Below are positions 38,154 through 46,605 of a stretch of 64,000 bases of DNA, piece by piece. How positions within the stretch are numbered: position 1 is the first letter of the stretch; each line of letters opens with the position of its first letter. The notes below the pieces were generated by a model. It saw nothing but the letters and a program-made list of their open reading frames with translations. It was not told the origin of the DNA and searched no databases. This DNA is from an uncultured Winogradskyella sp. GTDB lineage: Bacteria; Bacteroidota; Bacteroidia; Flavobacteriales; Flavobacteriaceae. The DNA lies in contig NZ_CANLYI010000001.1 of the NCBI RefSeq assembly GCF_947495255.1, positions 434,001 to 498,000 on the forward strand, written 5' to 3'. Position numbers and translations under genes: made by a program.

Positions 38154-38735
38154 ATGAAAAAATCAATTATTGCCTTCGTCATGCTATTTTCAGTAATAAC
38201 CATGAATGCTCAAACACAACCTGAAGAATTACCTAAAAAATCAGAAATCTCAACTAACCTTTTAGACATGGTTATCTCTGGCACCTTAAATGTTAATTAC
38301 GAACGTTTATTTGATAATAACCAATCACTACTCGTTGGTGTAAACCTTTTTGATACTTACGGTTATTATGATGCTGGCTATATTGATAAAAGTACTGCAA
38401 TGACTTTTAACGCTTCCTATTTATTATATTTTTCAAAACATAAAGATCACTCTGGTTTTTTCTTTTATCCACAGTTAAGAGCAAGAACTGGAGAGGTAAC
38501 AATTGAAGATTACTTTTACTACGATTTCGATTCTAATACAGAAGTAACAGAAAAGGAGTCTTATGATGTCTCTGGTGTATCAGCTGGTTTTGGTATTGGC
38601 CATAAGTGGATGTTTAGTAATAAATTTACGCTAACACTAAAAACTGATGTTGCAAGAAATATCGGAAACTTTGATACTGATTATTTAAGTAATGTTGAAT
38701 TACGTTTTGGAGTTAATTTTGGATATCGATTTTAA
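38154..38735 (+). CDS. Small outer-membrane beta-barrel protein
   Basis: A 193-residue protein with a signal peptide (ends TMNAQ near 20) and strands of alternating polarity ending GVNFGYRF with terminal Phe, as outer-membrane barrels of 8-10 strands do. It resembles DUF3575-like proteins but I am not sure of the family. It is 97 nt downstream of the CzcB gene and could be the last gene of the metal-efflux transcript; a strong terminator follows. Confidence 0.65.
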   Translation: MKKSIIAFVMLFSVITMNAQTQPEELPKKSEISTNLLDMVISGTLNVNYERLFDNNQSLLVGVNLFDTYGYYDAGYIDKSTAMTFNASYLLYFSKHKDHSGFFFYPQLRARTGEVTIEDYFYYDFDSNTEVTEKESYDVSGVSAGFGIGHKWMFSNKFTLTLKTDVARNIGNFDTDYLSNVELRFGVNFGYRF

Positions 38736-38756
38736 TCAAAGTTCTTCATAAATAAC

Positions 38757-38790
38757 AAAACGCCCAAACTTAATAGTTTGGGCGTTTTTT
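38757..38790. terminator. Terminator after the beta-barrel gene
   Basis: A 14-bp stem (AAAACGCCCAAACT with its complement) around TAAT, with T run on the plus strand and A run on the other side, between convergent genes. Confidence 0.92.
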
Positions 38791-38798
38791 GTAAAATA

Positions 38799-38820
38799 GA
38801 TTCCTGCGTTTGCAGTAATC
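38799..38820 (-). repeat. Degraded copy of the short palindromic repeat
   Basis: On the minus strand it reads GATTACTGCAAACGCAGGAATC, differing from the copy at 1429-1452 at a few stem positions. It abuts the glyQS stop codon. Confidence 0.45.
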
Positions 38821-38822
38821 TA

Positions 38823-40364
38823 TTATTTCATTTTCTGTAGCCAATGCTTAACATCAACCTCAGCTTTTATAATATCTTTTAAATCTTCAATCTTTACACG
38901 TGTCTGTTCCATGGTATCTCTATGACGAATCGTTACCATGTTATCATTTAAAGTGTCGTGATCTACTGTAATACAAAATGGTGTTCCGTTAGCATCTTGC
39001 CTTCTGTAACGTCTACCTACTGCATCTTTTTCATCGTAAGTTACGTTAAAATCCCACTTTAAATCTTCTACAATCTTCTTAGCTACATCTGGTAACCCAT
39101 CCTTTTTAACTAAAGGTAAAATTGCGGCTTTTGTTGGAGCTAAAACTGCTGGTAATTTTAAAACGGTTCTTGTTGTATTGTTATCTAGTTCTTCTTCAAC
39201 TAAAGAATTTGAAAATACAGCTAAGAACATTCTATCTAAACCAATAGAAGTTTCTAAAACGTAAGGCGTATAATTGGCGTTATCTTCATGGTCAAAATAT
39301 TGTAACTTTTTACCTGAAAATTTCTCATGTTGCTTTAAATCGAAATCTGTACGAGAATGAATTCCTTCCAATTCTTTAAATCCAAATGGAAAGTTAAATT
39401 CAATATCTGTAGCAGCATCTGCATAATGTGCCAATTTATCGTGATCATGGAAACGATAATTTTCTTGGCCTAAACCAAGTGATTTATGCCACTTTAAACG
39501 TGTTTCTTTCCAATATTCAAACCATTCTTTTTGTGTGCCTGGCTTAATAAAAAATTGCATTTCCATTTGCTCAAACTCACGCATTCTAAAGATAAATTGT
39601 CTTGCAACAATTTCATTTCTAAACGCTTTTCCTGTTTGTGCTATACCAAAAGGAATCTTCATACGTCCAGTTTTCTGAACGTTTAAGAAATTCACGAAAA
39701 TACCTTGAGCTGTTTCTGGTCTTAAATATAAGTCCATCGCTGATTCTGCAGAAGCACCAAGTTTAGTACCAAACATTAAGTTAAATTGCTTAACATCTGT
39801 CCAATTTGAAGTACCTGACACAGGACAAACAATACCTAAATCTACAATAAGTTGTCTAAAGCCTTCTAAGTCATTTTCCTCTTGGACCTTAGTTAATTGA
39901 ACCGTAATCTCATCAATTTGTTTTTGACGACGAATTACGTTACCATTTGTAGCTCTAAACTCTTTTTCATCAAAGGCATCTCCAAAACGTTTTTGCGCTT
40001 TAGCAACATCCTTATTTATTTTCTGATTGATCTTCTCTCTAAAATCTTCTACCAAAACATCAGCTCTGTAACGCTTTTTAGAATCTTTATTATCAATTAA
40101 AGGGTCATTAAAAGCATCTACGTGACCAGAAGCTTTCCAAGTGGTTGGATGCATTAATATTGCGGCATCAATACCTACAATATTATCATGCATTTGCACC
40201 ATGGCTTTCCACCAATAGTCTCTAATGTTTTTCTTTAATTCTGCTCCGTTTTGAGCATAATCATATACTGCGCTTAGTCCATCATAGATTTCACTACTCT
40301 GAAACACGTAACCATACTCCTTTGCGTGAGAGATTACTTTTTTAAATTGATCGTCGTTTGCCAT
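38823..40364 (-). CDS. glyQS: Glycine-tRNA ligase, single-chain type
   Basis: A 513-residue class II synthetase of the homodimeric eukaryotic/archaeal-like type that Bacteroidota use. Class II motif 2 is in FRNEIVARQFIFRMREFEQMEMQF-like sequence, motif 3 in TSIGLDRM, and the C-terminal anticodon-binding domain includes KLPAVLAPTKAAILPL. A variable insertion lies in the N-terminal half. Confidence 0.95.
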   Translation of the reverse strand: MANDDQFKKVISHAKEYGYVFQSSEIYDGLSAVYDYAQNGAELKKNIRDYWWKAMVQMHDNIVGIDAAILMHPTTWKASGHVDAFNDPLIDNKDSKKRYRADVLVEDFREKINQKINKDVAKAQKRFGDAFDEKEFRATNGNVIRRQKQIDEITVQLTKVQEENDLEGFRQLIVDLGIVCPVSGTSNWTDVKQFNLMFGTKLGASAESAMDLYLRPETAQGIFVNFLNVQKTGRMKIPFGIAQTGKAFRNEIVARQFIFRMREFEQMEMQFFIKPGTQKEWFEYWKETRLKWHKSLGLGQENYRFHDHDKLAHYADAATDIEFNFPFGFKELEGIHSRTDFDLKQHEKFSGKKLQYFDHEDNANYTPYVLETSIGLDRMFLAVFSNSLVEEELDNNTTRTVLKLPAVLAPTKAAILPLVKKDGLPDVAKKIVEDLKWDFNVTYDEKDAVGRRYRRQDANGTPFCITVDHDTLNDNMVTIRHRDTMEQTRVKIEDLKDIIKAEVDVKHWLQKMK

Positions 40365-40380
40365 AATGATGCAAAAATAG

Positions 40381-40410
40381 AAAACCGCTCTGATTAACAG
40401 AACGGTTTTA
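40381..40410 (-). terminator. Terminator of the coiled-coil membrane protein gene
   Basis: On the minus strand AAACCGTTCT, a 7-nt loop and AGAGCGGTTT (one mismatch) are followed by a short T run. It lies between the gene at 40442 and glyQS. Confidence 0.6.
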
Positions 40411-40441
40411 CAAAAATTATATAGTTAATTATATACTTATC

Positions 40442-41347
40442 TTAATTTAGTTCAATACTTGTACCACCTAACCTATCATTTCTGTGAAAAACACTAATAA
40501 AATAATAGCCTTTTTGAAAAGGTTTATCATCTTCATCAGCAACAATTTCGGTACAAACTTCTAAACTCTGATTATTATAGTTAATCACTTCTTTTTTACT
40601 GTAAATTAAAGTTGTATCACCAAAAGTCGCTTCCCCTTTATCAGAAACTACATTACCATCTGGCCCAACAATTTGTATGTAAATATCTTTATCTCCTTTA
40701 GAAGTTAAAGGGTTTTCATTTAAAGTAATACAAACATCTATTGCATTAGCTCGCTTTGCACGTGCTGTTAATCGTTTTTTACCCGATTTTAATTTATAGG
40801 ATTGCGCAATAAGGTTACTCGCCTTTAGGATTGCAGCTTTGTCAATTGATACATTTAAAGAATCATTAACAGCGACTAAATCGCCATTTGTTTCTTCTAA
40901 ATTATTAATCTGTAGTTTTTTCTTTTCAATAGTGCTTAAAGCATAACGATTTTCTGTCTGCAACTTAATATTTGCAGTGTTCAAAGAATCTATAGTACTA
41001 AGAAGCACCTTGCTTTTAGACTTTAAAACTATAAGTTGCTCTTTAAACTTAGCGATAATTGATAAATCACTATTTAATAATCTTAAAGAATCTAAGGCAT
41101 TCTTAGTTTCTAATTTCGCTTCTAGGAGCTGCGAAGCGATAAGATTATAGTCTTTGCCTAAATCATCATAACTTGATAATAACTCTGATAGTTCACTTTC
41201 TATCAAAACTTTTTCTTGTTTTAGGAACGCCTCGTAGGATTCATTGGACTTATATTTACTGTAGCTATATATTCCTAAAACTGTTAAAACGACTAATAAA
41301 GAACTTATAATTAATCTGTAGTTAAATAATTGAGGGTTAACTATCAT
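40442..41347 (-). CDS. Membrane-anchored coiled-coil protein, unknown
   Basis: A 301-residue protein with one N-terminal transmembrane helix (about 10-28), a long coiled coil (about 35-170) and a C-terminal beta-rich domain (about 185-301) whose sequence includes ANAIDVCITLNENPLTSKG and ends GGTSIELN. Homologues in flavobacteria are often labelled chromosome-partitioning proteins, but no ParA/ParB motif is present and I would not use that name. Envelope location is likely. Confidence 0.65.
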   Translation of the reverse strand: MIVNPQLFNYRLIISSLLVVLTVLGIYSYSKYKSNESYEAFLKQEKVLIESELSELLSSYDDLGKDYNLIASQLLEAKLETKNALDSLRLLNSDLSIIAKFKEQLIVLKSKSKVLLSTIDSLNTANIKLQTENRYALSTIEKKKLQINNLEETNGDLVAVNDSLNVSIDKAAILKASNLIAQSYKLKSGKKRLTARAKRANAIDVCITLNENPLTSKGDKDIYIQIVGPDGNVVSDKGEATFGDTTLIYSKKEVINYNNQSLEVCTEIVADEDDKPFQKGYYFISVFHRNDRLGGTSIELN

Positions 41348-41417
41348 TAATAATTTTCTTAATTTAATGCGAAATTATAATTATTTACATAGCACTATTG
41401 TTTTAATCGATTAAGTG

Positions 41418-42095
41418 ATGAAATACTTGTTAAACTTGATTTTCCCAAAGGTTTGTGAAGCCTGTAACTATGCTTTATCTGATAATGAGGATATGTTATG
41501 CACTTCTTGCAGACATCATTTACCAGTTACTAATTATCATTTTGACAATGAAGAAGCCGTAAAAAAAGTACTTTATGGGCGAGTAAAACTAGAAAATGCA
41601 TCTGCATTATTACACTTTTCAAAAAAAGGAATTGTACAGCAAATTCTTCATAATTTAAAATATAGAGGTCATGAAGATATCGGTACTTTCTTTGGTAAGT
41701 GGTTTGGTACAGAACTAGCAACTTTAGATAATTATAAAAATATTGATGTGATTGTACCTGTGCCATTATACAAAACAAAATTGAGAGAACGCGGCTACAA
41801 TCAGGTTGCAAAATTTGGAAAAGAAATAGCCAAAGCACTCAATGCCGATTATAATGACTCTGTTTTAATAAAAACCAAATCAACTAAAACACAAGTTTTT
41901 AAAGGACGTTTAAAGCGTTGGAATGACGATGGAGCCTTGTTTGATATTTCAGACAAACAACAATTAGCAGGCAAACATATTTTACTAGTAGATGATATTA
42001 TTACAACAGGTGCAACTGTAGAAGCTTGTGCTACTGTTTTGTTAAAAATTGATAATATTAAGTTAAGTGTTGTTACAATGGCAATTGCAGATTGA
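41418..42095 (+). CDS. ComF-family phosphoribosyltransferase-like protein
   Basis: A 225-residue protein with an N-terminal zinc finger (CEAC ... CTSC), then a type I phosphoribosyltransferase fold with the PRPP-binding loop ILLVDDIITTGATVEAC. ComF proteins are linked to DNA uptake in competent bacteria, and their enzymatic activity is unproven. A GTG at 41415 is directly followed by an ATG at 41418; the ATG is preferred. Confidence 0.9.
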   Translation: MKYLLNLIFPKVCEACNYALSDNEDMLCTSCRHHLPVTNYHFDNEEAVKKVLYGRVKLENASALLHFSKKGIVQQILHNLKYRGHEDIGTFFGKWFGTELATLDNYKNIDVIVPVPLYKTKLRERGYNQVAKFGKEIAKALNADYNDSVLIKTKSTKTQVFKGRLKRWNDDGALFDISDKQQLAGKHILLVDDIITTGATVEACATVLLKIDNIKLSVVTMAIAD

Positions 42096-42151
42096 TTTTT
42101 TCGTTTCTAATTAAATTATATTGTTTCTTTGTGCTAAATATTTTTGAATAG

Positions 42152-43762
42152 ATGCGTTTACATTTAATGCGAATTTTAAGTTTTATTTTTATTGCAATAA
42201 CTCTTGCGAGTTGCGCTAATCGTGGCACTCCAACAGGAGGAGAAAAAGATATTGCACCGCCAGAAATCACTCAATCGCTACCAGAAAACTTCTCGACCAA
42301 TTTTAAAGGCGATGAAATTATTATTCGTTTTAATGAGTATGTTAAAATAAAAGATTTAACAAAACAGCTTATTATTTCGCCTCCAATGGATACTCAGCCC
42401 ATTGTAACACCTGCAAGCGGTGCGAGTAAAACAATTAGTATTAAAATCATAGACACTTTAGAAGCCAATACAACTTATGCTTTTAATTTTGGGGAGAGCA
42501 TTGTAGATAATAATGAAGGAAACCCTTTTTCTTACTATCGTTATGTTTTTTCTACAGGTAATACCATAGATTCTCTTTCTGTAAAAGGTTTTGTAGAAGA
42601 TGCTTTACTAAATGAGCCAGACACTTTTATTTCTGTGATGTTATATGAAAAGGATTCTACGTATTCAGACTCCATTGTTTATAAAGAAAAGCCAAGATAC
42701 ATTACCAATACACTAGATAGCGTTACAACATTTAGCATTGATAATATAAAAGCTGGAACGTATAAATTGATTGCCTTAAAGGATAAAAACTCTAACTACA
42801 GATTTAATCAAAAAACAGATAAAATAGGGTTTCATGAAGGGTTTATAACTGTACCAACAGATTCTACTTATAAATTGAAATTGTTTAATGAGAAAGTGAA
42901 TTTTAAAGCTATTAAACCGTCACAAGATGGCGAAACAAGAATCATTTTCCCGTACGAAGGCAGTTACGAAAACATGCGAATTAATGTTATAGACGAGAAA
43001 CCTGAGGGCTATAAAACACGTATTTTAAAAGATCGGGAAACAGACACTTTATATTATTGGTATAAACCAAAATTTGACGTCGACACCACATTTTTCACCG
43101 TTACTAACGGAAAAAAAATTGATACTTTTAAACATCGTTTTAGAACCATAAAAGGCGATTCATTAAAGTTAAAATCTTTAATTAATGGTGTTATTAGATA
43201 TGAAGAAGATTTTGCTATAGAAGGCAATATTCCTTTTTCTAAAATTGACACCACTAAGATTTCAATAATAGATAAAGACTCTCTTAGAATTCCTGTCAAG
43301 GTTAAATACGACTCCATTTACAACACCTATAAGTTTCCTATTGAAAAGCAAGAGGACCAAAAGTACAAATTCACTATACTACCAGGTGCATTTACTGATT
43401 TCTACGATGGAACTAACATAGATACTATGAGTTATTCTATTAGAACGAAATTAAAATCTGAATACGGAAATATTAGAGTTAATCTTAGAAACGCGAAACT
43501 CCCAATGATTGTTCAATTGGTAAACACTAATGGTGAAGTTCTATATGAGCTTTATGCTAAAGAGTCTCCTATAGTTGATTTCACCAATTTAGTTCCTAAA
43601 AAATATGGACTGCGTGTTATTTTAGACACAAATGAGAATCGTAAATACGACACAGGAAATTTCTTATTAGGCATACAGCCTGAAAGAGTTATTTACTCCG
43701 AACCTATAGAAGAAGTCAGAGCCAGTTTTGATTGGATAATTGACTTTAAATTTTCAGATTAA
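42152..43762 (+). CDS. Ig-like (SbsA-type) lipoprotein
   Basis: A 536-residue exported lipoprotein (lipobox TLASC; C21 counting from 42152, or C16 from the second ATG at 42167). Residues about 30-135 form an SbsA-type Ig-like domain (PPEITQSLPENFST onward). The rest is beta-rich with repeated modules (GFVEDALLNEPDTFISVML; AGTYKLIALKDKNSNYRF). No enzyme motif is seen. It overlaps the convergent amidase gene by 17 nt and no terminator separates them. Confidence 0.75.
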   Translation: MRLHLMRILSFIFIAITLASCANRGTPTGGEKDIAPPEITQSLPENFSTNFKGDEIIIRFNEYVKIKDLTKQLIISPPMDTQPIVTPASGASKTISIKIIDTLEANTTYAFNFGESIVDNNEGNPFSYYRYVFSTGNTIDSLSVKGFVEDALLNEPDTFISVMLYEKDSTYSDSIVYKEKPRYITNTLDSVTTFSIDNIKAGTYKLIALKDKNSNYRFNQKTDKIGFHEGFITVPTDSTYKLKLFNEKVNFKAIKPSQDGETRIIFPYEGSYENMRINVIDEKPEGYKTRILKDRETDTLYYWYKPKFDVDTTFFTVTNGKKIDTFKHRFRTIKGDSLKLKSLINGVIRYEEDFAIEGNIPFSKIDTTKISIIDKDSLRIPVKVKYDSIYNTYKFPIEKQEDQKYKFTILPGAFTDFYDGTNIDTMSYSIRTKLKSEYGNIRVNLRNAKLPMIVQLVNTNGEVLYELYAKESPIVDFTNLVPKKYGLRVILDTNENRKYDTGNFLLGIQPERVIYSEPIEEVRASFDWIIDFKFSD

Positions 43763-44528
43763 AATCATCTCTATCATTTAAGAAATTTAATTTTTGTTGG
43801 TATTTTTTTATGGCACTTTTTTCTAAGGTGACAATTTGAATAGCTTCTTCATTTTCAGATAAAGTATCTATTCTATTGCCTAAAACATCATATGCCGTTG
43901 AGTGACCAGAATACTCAAAATTATTCCCGTCTAGTCCTACCCTATTGACACCAATACAATAGGTCATGTTTTCAATAGCTCTAGCTTTTAGTAAAGTATC
44001 CCAAGCATCAATTCTTACTTTTGGCCAATTAGCTACGTAGATTAACAGGTCATAATCTTCAACATTTCTAGCCCAAACAGGGAAACGTAAATCATAACAA
44101 ACCAATGGGCAAACTTTCCAACCTTTATAATTAAAAAGTACTTTTTCAGTGCCAGCTGTATAAACTTTATGTTCACCTGCTAAAGTAAATGTGTGTCGTT
44201 TATCGTAGGTGGTTATAGTTCCTGAAGGTTCAACGCAAACCATACGATTGTAAAAGTTGTTGTTTTCAGAAACAACAAGACTTCCCATAATAGCCATCTG
44301 TTTTGCTTTCGTTATGTCTTTAAGCCAAGCTATGGTTTTGCCTTCCATAGTTTCTGCTACAGCGTCCGGATTCATGGTAAAACCAGAGGTAAACATTTCG
44401 GGCAAAACAATAAGGTCCACGTCAGTAGACATGGCATTGATTTTAGCCTCTAACAAACGTCTATTTTCTTCTGGGTTTTCCCAAACCAAATCAGTTTGAA
44501 TGATGGCAACTCTTAAATCTGAATTCAT
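43746..44528 (-). CDS. Nitrilase-superfamily amidohydrolase (omega-amidase-like)
   Basis: A 260-residue carbon-nitrogen hydrolase. The Glu-Lys-Cys triad is visible: E44 in LPEMFTSGF, K110 in YDKRHTF and C144 in VCYDLRFPVWAR. This is the pattern of YafV/Nit2-like omega-amidases, which convert alpha-ketoglutaramate or ketomethionine-related amides. The methionine aminotransferase encoded about 850 nt away on the same strand fits a methionine-salvage pairing. Confidence 0.9.
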   Translation of the reverse strand: MNSDLRVAIIQTDLVWENPEENRRLLEAKINAMSTDVDLIVLPEMFTSGFTMNPDAVAETMEGKTIAWLKDITKAKQMAIMGSLVVSENNNFYNRMVCVEPSGTITTYDKRHTFTLAGEHKVYTAGTEKVLFNYKGWKVCPLVCYDLRFPVWARNVEDYDLLIYVANWPKVRIDAWDTLLKARAIENMTYCIGVNRVGLDGNNFEYSGHSTAYDVLGNRIDTLSENEEAIQIVTLEKSAIKKYQQKLNFLNDRDDFNLKI

Positions 44529-44564
44529 ATTATAAAATTACAAATTTGATTTCAAAATATGGCA

Positions 44565-44620
44565 TAAAAAAAGCAAGCCAAAAAGTAATCACATTTATGA
44601 ATTTACTTTATAGCTTGCTT
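44565..44620 (-). terminator. Terminator of the coiled-coil gene
   Basis: On the minus strand an 8-bp outer stem AAGCAAGC/GCTTGCTT plus an inner AAAGTAA/TTACTTT stem are followed by a T run of seven. Confidence 0.75.
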
Positions 44621-44644
44621 AAATAATTTAAAGCTGACTTATAC

Positions 44645-45313
44645 TTACAGCTTCCTTTTTGCTTTAGTTACTTTCTCTGTAAGTTTATCAATTTTATCAA
44701 GCCATTTTATTTCGTCTTGAGGTGATAATTTCCCTTTTCTTTTTAACTTCTCGTATTTCTTTTTTCCTTTTTCAAGATTACTCTCTGCTTTCTCAAAATT
44801 ACTTTGAAGTTTTTCTTTTTTCTTTATTTCCTTTTCGGCTTTTTTCTGAGCTTTTTCAGACTTTTTCTGTGCTTTCTCCGCTTTTTTAGTCTCTTTTTCT
44901 AATTTATCTGCTAATTCTTCCTTCTCTTTAATAGACTTTTCTTCAGCCTTTTTTGCTTTCTCAGCTTCTTTTAAGACTTTCTCTTCTGCTTTTTTAACCT
45001 TATCGGCTTCCAACTTTGCTTTCTCTTCAGCGTCCTTAACTTTTTGCGCTTCTAACTTTGCTTGATCTGCTACTTTTAGTGCTTGTTGAGCTTTAAGCTT
45101 TGCAGCTTCCGTAAGCTTCATTTTTTCAGAAATTAAAGCAGCTTCCTTAAAAATAAAAGTTCTTTCTTCGAGCGTTAGTAGTTGAGTAACATCAATGCCG
45201 TCAAAAAATATTTTTTCATTTTTAACTTCATAGATTTTCCCTTCTTTAGTTACCTCTTGCGCTAATGATGTAAGCGATAGACTTAAGAATAATAAGATGA
45301 TATAATATTTCAT
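44645..45313 (-). CDS. Exported Lys/Glu/Ala-rich coiled-coil protein
   Basis: A 222-residue protein with a signal peptide (MKYYIILLFLSLSLTSLAQ) and a short N-terminal domain (EGKIYEVKNEKIFFDGID), then from about 60 a nearly continuous charged helix with KAEEKAKK-like repeats, ending in a short TEKVTKAKRKL. The ATG at 45313 gives a clean signal peptide; a longer frame to 45370 has an extra 19 residues with no sense. Low complexity makes homology searches unreliable. Function unknown. Confidence 0.65.
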   Translation of the reverse strand: MKYYIILLFLSLSLTSLAQEVTKEGKIYEVKNEKIFFDGIDVTQLLTLEERTFIFKEAALISEKMKLTEAAKLKAQQALKVADQAKLEAQKVKDAEEKAKLEADKVKKAEEKVLKEAEKAKKAEEKSIKEKEELADKLEKETKKAEKAQKKSEKAQKKAEKEIKKKEKLQSNFEKAESNLEKGKKKYEKLKRKGKLSPQDEIKWLDKIDKLTEKVTKAKRKL

Positions 45314-45379
45314 TGTATTTATGTTTTTATTGTTCAATATTAAGACACATGAATTTACAAAAAGTAACACCTAAATTGA

Positions 45380-46522
45380 TTAAATTTTACATAATATTTC
45401 AGCGGCTTTAACTAATGTCTCATCGGTCTTAGCAAAACAAAATCTCAAGACCTTATCATCTTTGTTATTGTCGTTAAAAACAGACAATGGAATGGATGCA
45501 ATCTTAAATTCTTTAGTTAATCGTTTGGCAAAATTCACGTCGTAATCATCCGTAATATCAGAATAATCTAAAACCTGAAAATATATGCCCTGTGATGGTT
45601 GAAACTTAAATCTAGAATCTGAAATTAAGCTTAAAAACAAATCGCGTTTCCGTTGAAAAAAAGTGTTTAAACCTAAATACGTTTCTGCATCTTGCATATA
45701 ATCTGCAATCCCTTTTTGTGCAGGATGATGCACCGAAAACACATTAAATTGATGCACTTTTCTAAATTCGGACATTAAATAATCTGGAGCACAGCAATAC
45801 CCAATTTTCCAACCTGTGTTGTGAAATGTCTTTCCGAAAGATGCGGTTATAAAACTACGTTGCTTTAAATCTGAGAATAAACAAGCACTTTGGTGTTGCA
45901 TATCATCAAACACAATATGCTCGTAAACCTCATCACTTAACACAATAATATTAGTGTCTTTGGTTAATTTTTGAAGTTGAAGCATATCTTCCTTAGACCA
46001 AATGGTTCCACTAGGATTGTGAGGTGAATTAATAATTATCATCTTTGTTTTAGGTGATATTTTTGAAGCGACCTCATCCCAATTCACGCCATAATTTGGT
46101 GCAGATAATTGTATAGCAACTGTTTTACCACCATTAATTTCAACAGCAGGTTCATAACAATCGTAAGCAGGTTTAAATATAATAACCTCATTATTTAGTC
46201 TTACAAATGCCGAAATTATAGTATAAATGGCTTGGGTTGCACCAGCTGTAACCGTAATTTCTTTTTCAGGATGATAGGTACTTTTATACAACAACTCATA
46301 TTTGTGAGCAATTGCCAAACGCAAATCTAAATTACCAGCCATTGGTGCATATTGGTTGTAACCAGTGTTCATAGCATTAGTGACCAAATCATTCAATTTT
46401 TGAGAACTTGGATAATTAGGAAAGCCTTGTGATAAGTTGATGGCCTTGTGCTCGTTTGCTAAAGCACTCATTATTGTGAATATGGTCGTCCCAACATTGG
46501 GTAATTTTGAGTTAAAATTCAT
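45380..46522 (-). CDS. Methionine aminotransferase-like PLP enzyme
   Basis: A 380-residue fold-type I aminotransferase like E. coli YbdL. The start of the family is seen in INLSQGFPNYP, the PLP-site block SPHNPSG is at 166-172, LSDEVYEHI at 195-203 and the Schiff-base lysine is K231 in SFGKTFHNTGWKIGY. The ATG at 46522 is preferred to 46567, whose extra 15 residues are hydrophobic and not typical. It works on methionine and aromatic amino acids in the known family; the nearby omega-amidase fits. Confidence 0.88.
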   Translation of the reverse strand: MNFNSKLPNVGTTIFTIMSALANEHKAINLSQGFPNYPSSQKLNDLVTNAMNTGYNQYAPMAGNLDLRLAIAHKYELLYKSTYHPEKEITVTAGATQAIYTIISAFVRLNNEVIIFKPAYDCYEPAVEINGGKTVAIQLSAPNYGVNWDEVASKISPKTKMIIINSPHNPSGTIWSKEDMLQLQKLTKDTNIIVLSDEVYEHIVFDDMQHQSACLFSDLKQRSFITASFGKTFHNTGWKIGYCCAPDYLMSEFRKVHQFNVFSVHHPAQKGIADYMQDAETYLGLNTFFQRKRDLFLSLISDSRFKFQPSQGIYFQVLDYSDITDDYDVNFAKRLTKEFKIASIPLSVFNDNNKDDKVLRFCFAKTDETLVKAAEILCKI

Positions 46523-46605
46523 AAAAAAGTACGCTTTAAGTGCTAAAACACTAAAGATATAAAACAAGCTTTTCTATCTTTACAAAAACTAATAAAATGT
46601 AGGTT

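Noticed and set aside
40442..41347. Chromosome partitioning protein
   Set aside because: No ParA Walker motif or ParB domain; only a membrane helix, coiled coil and beta-rich domain.
44645..45313. Tandem-repeat array because of repeated AAG/GAA-rich codons
   Set aside because: The low-complexity DNA encodes a charged coiled coil; no exact repeat unit was found.
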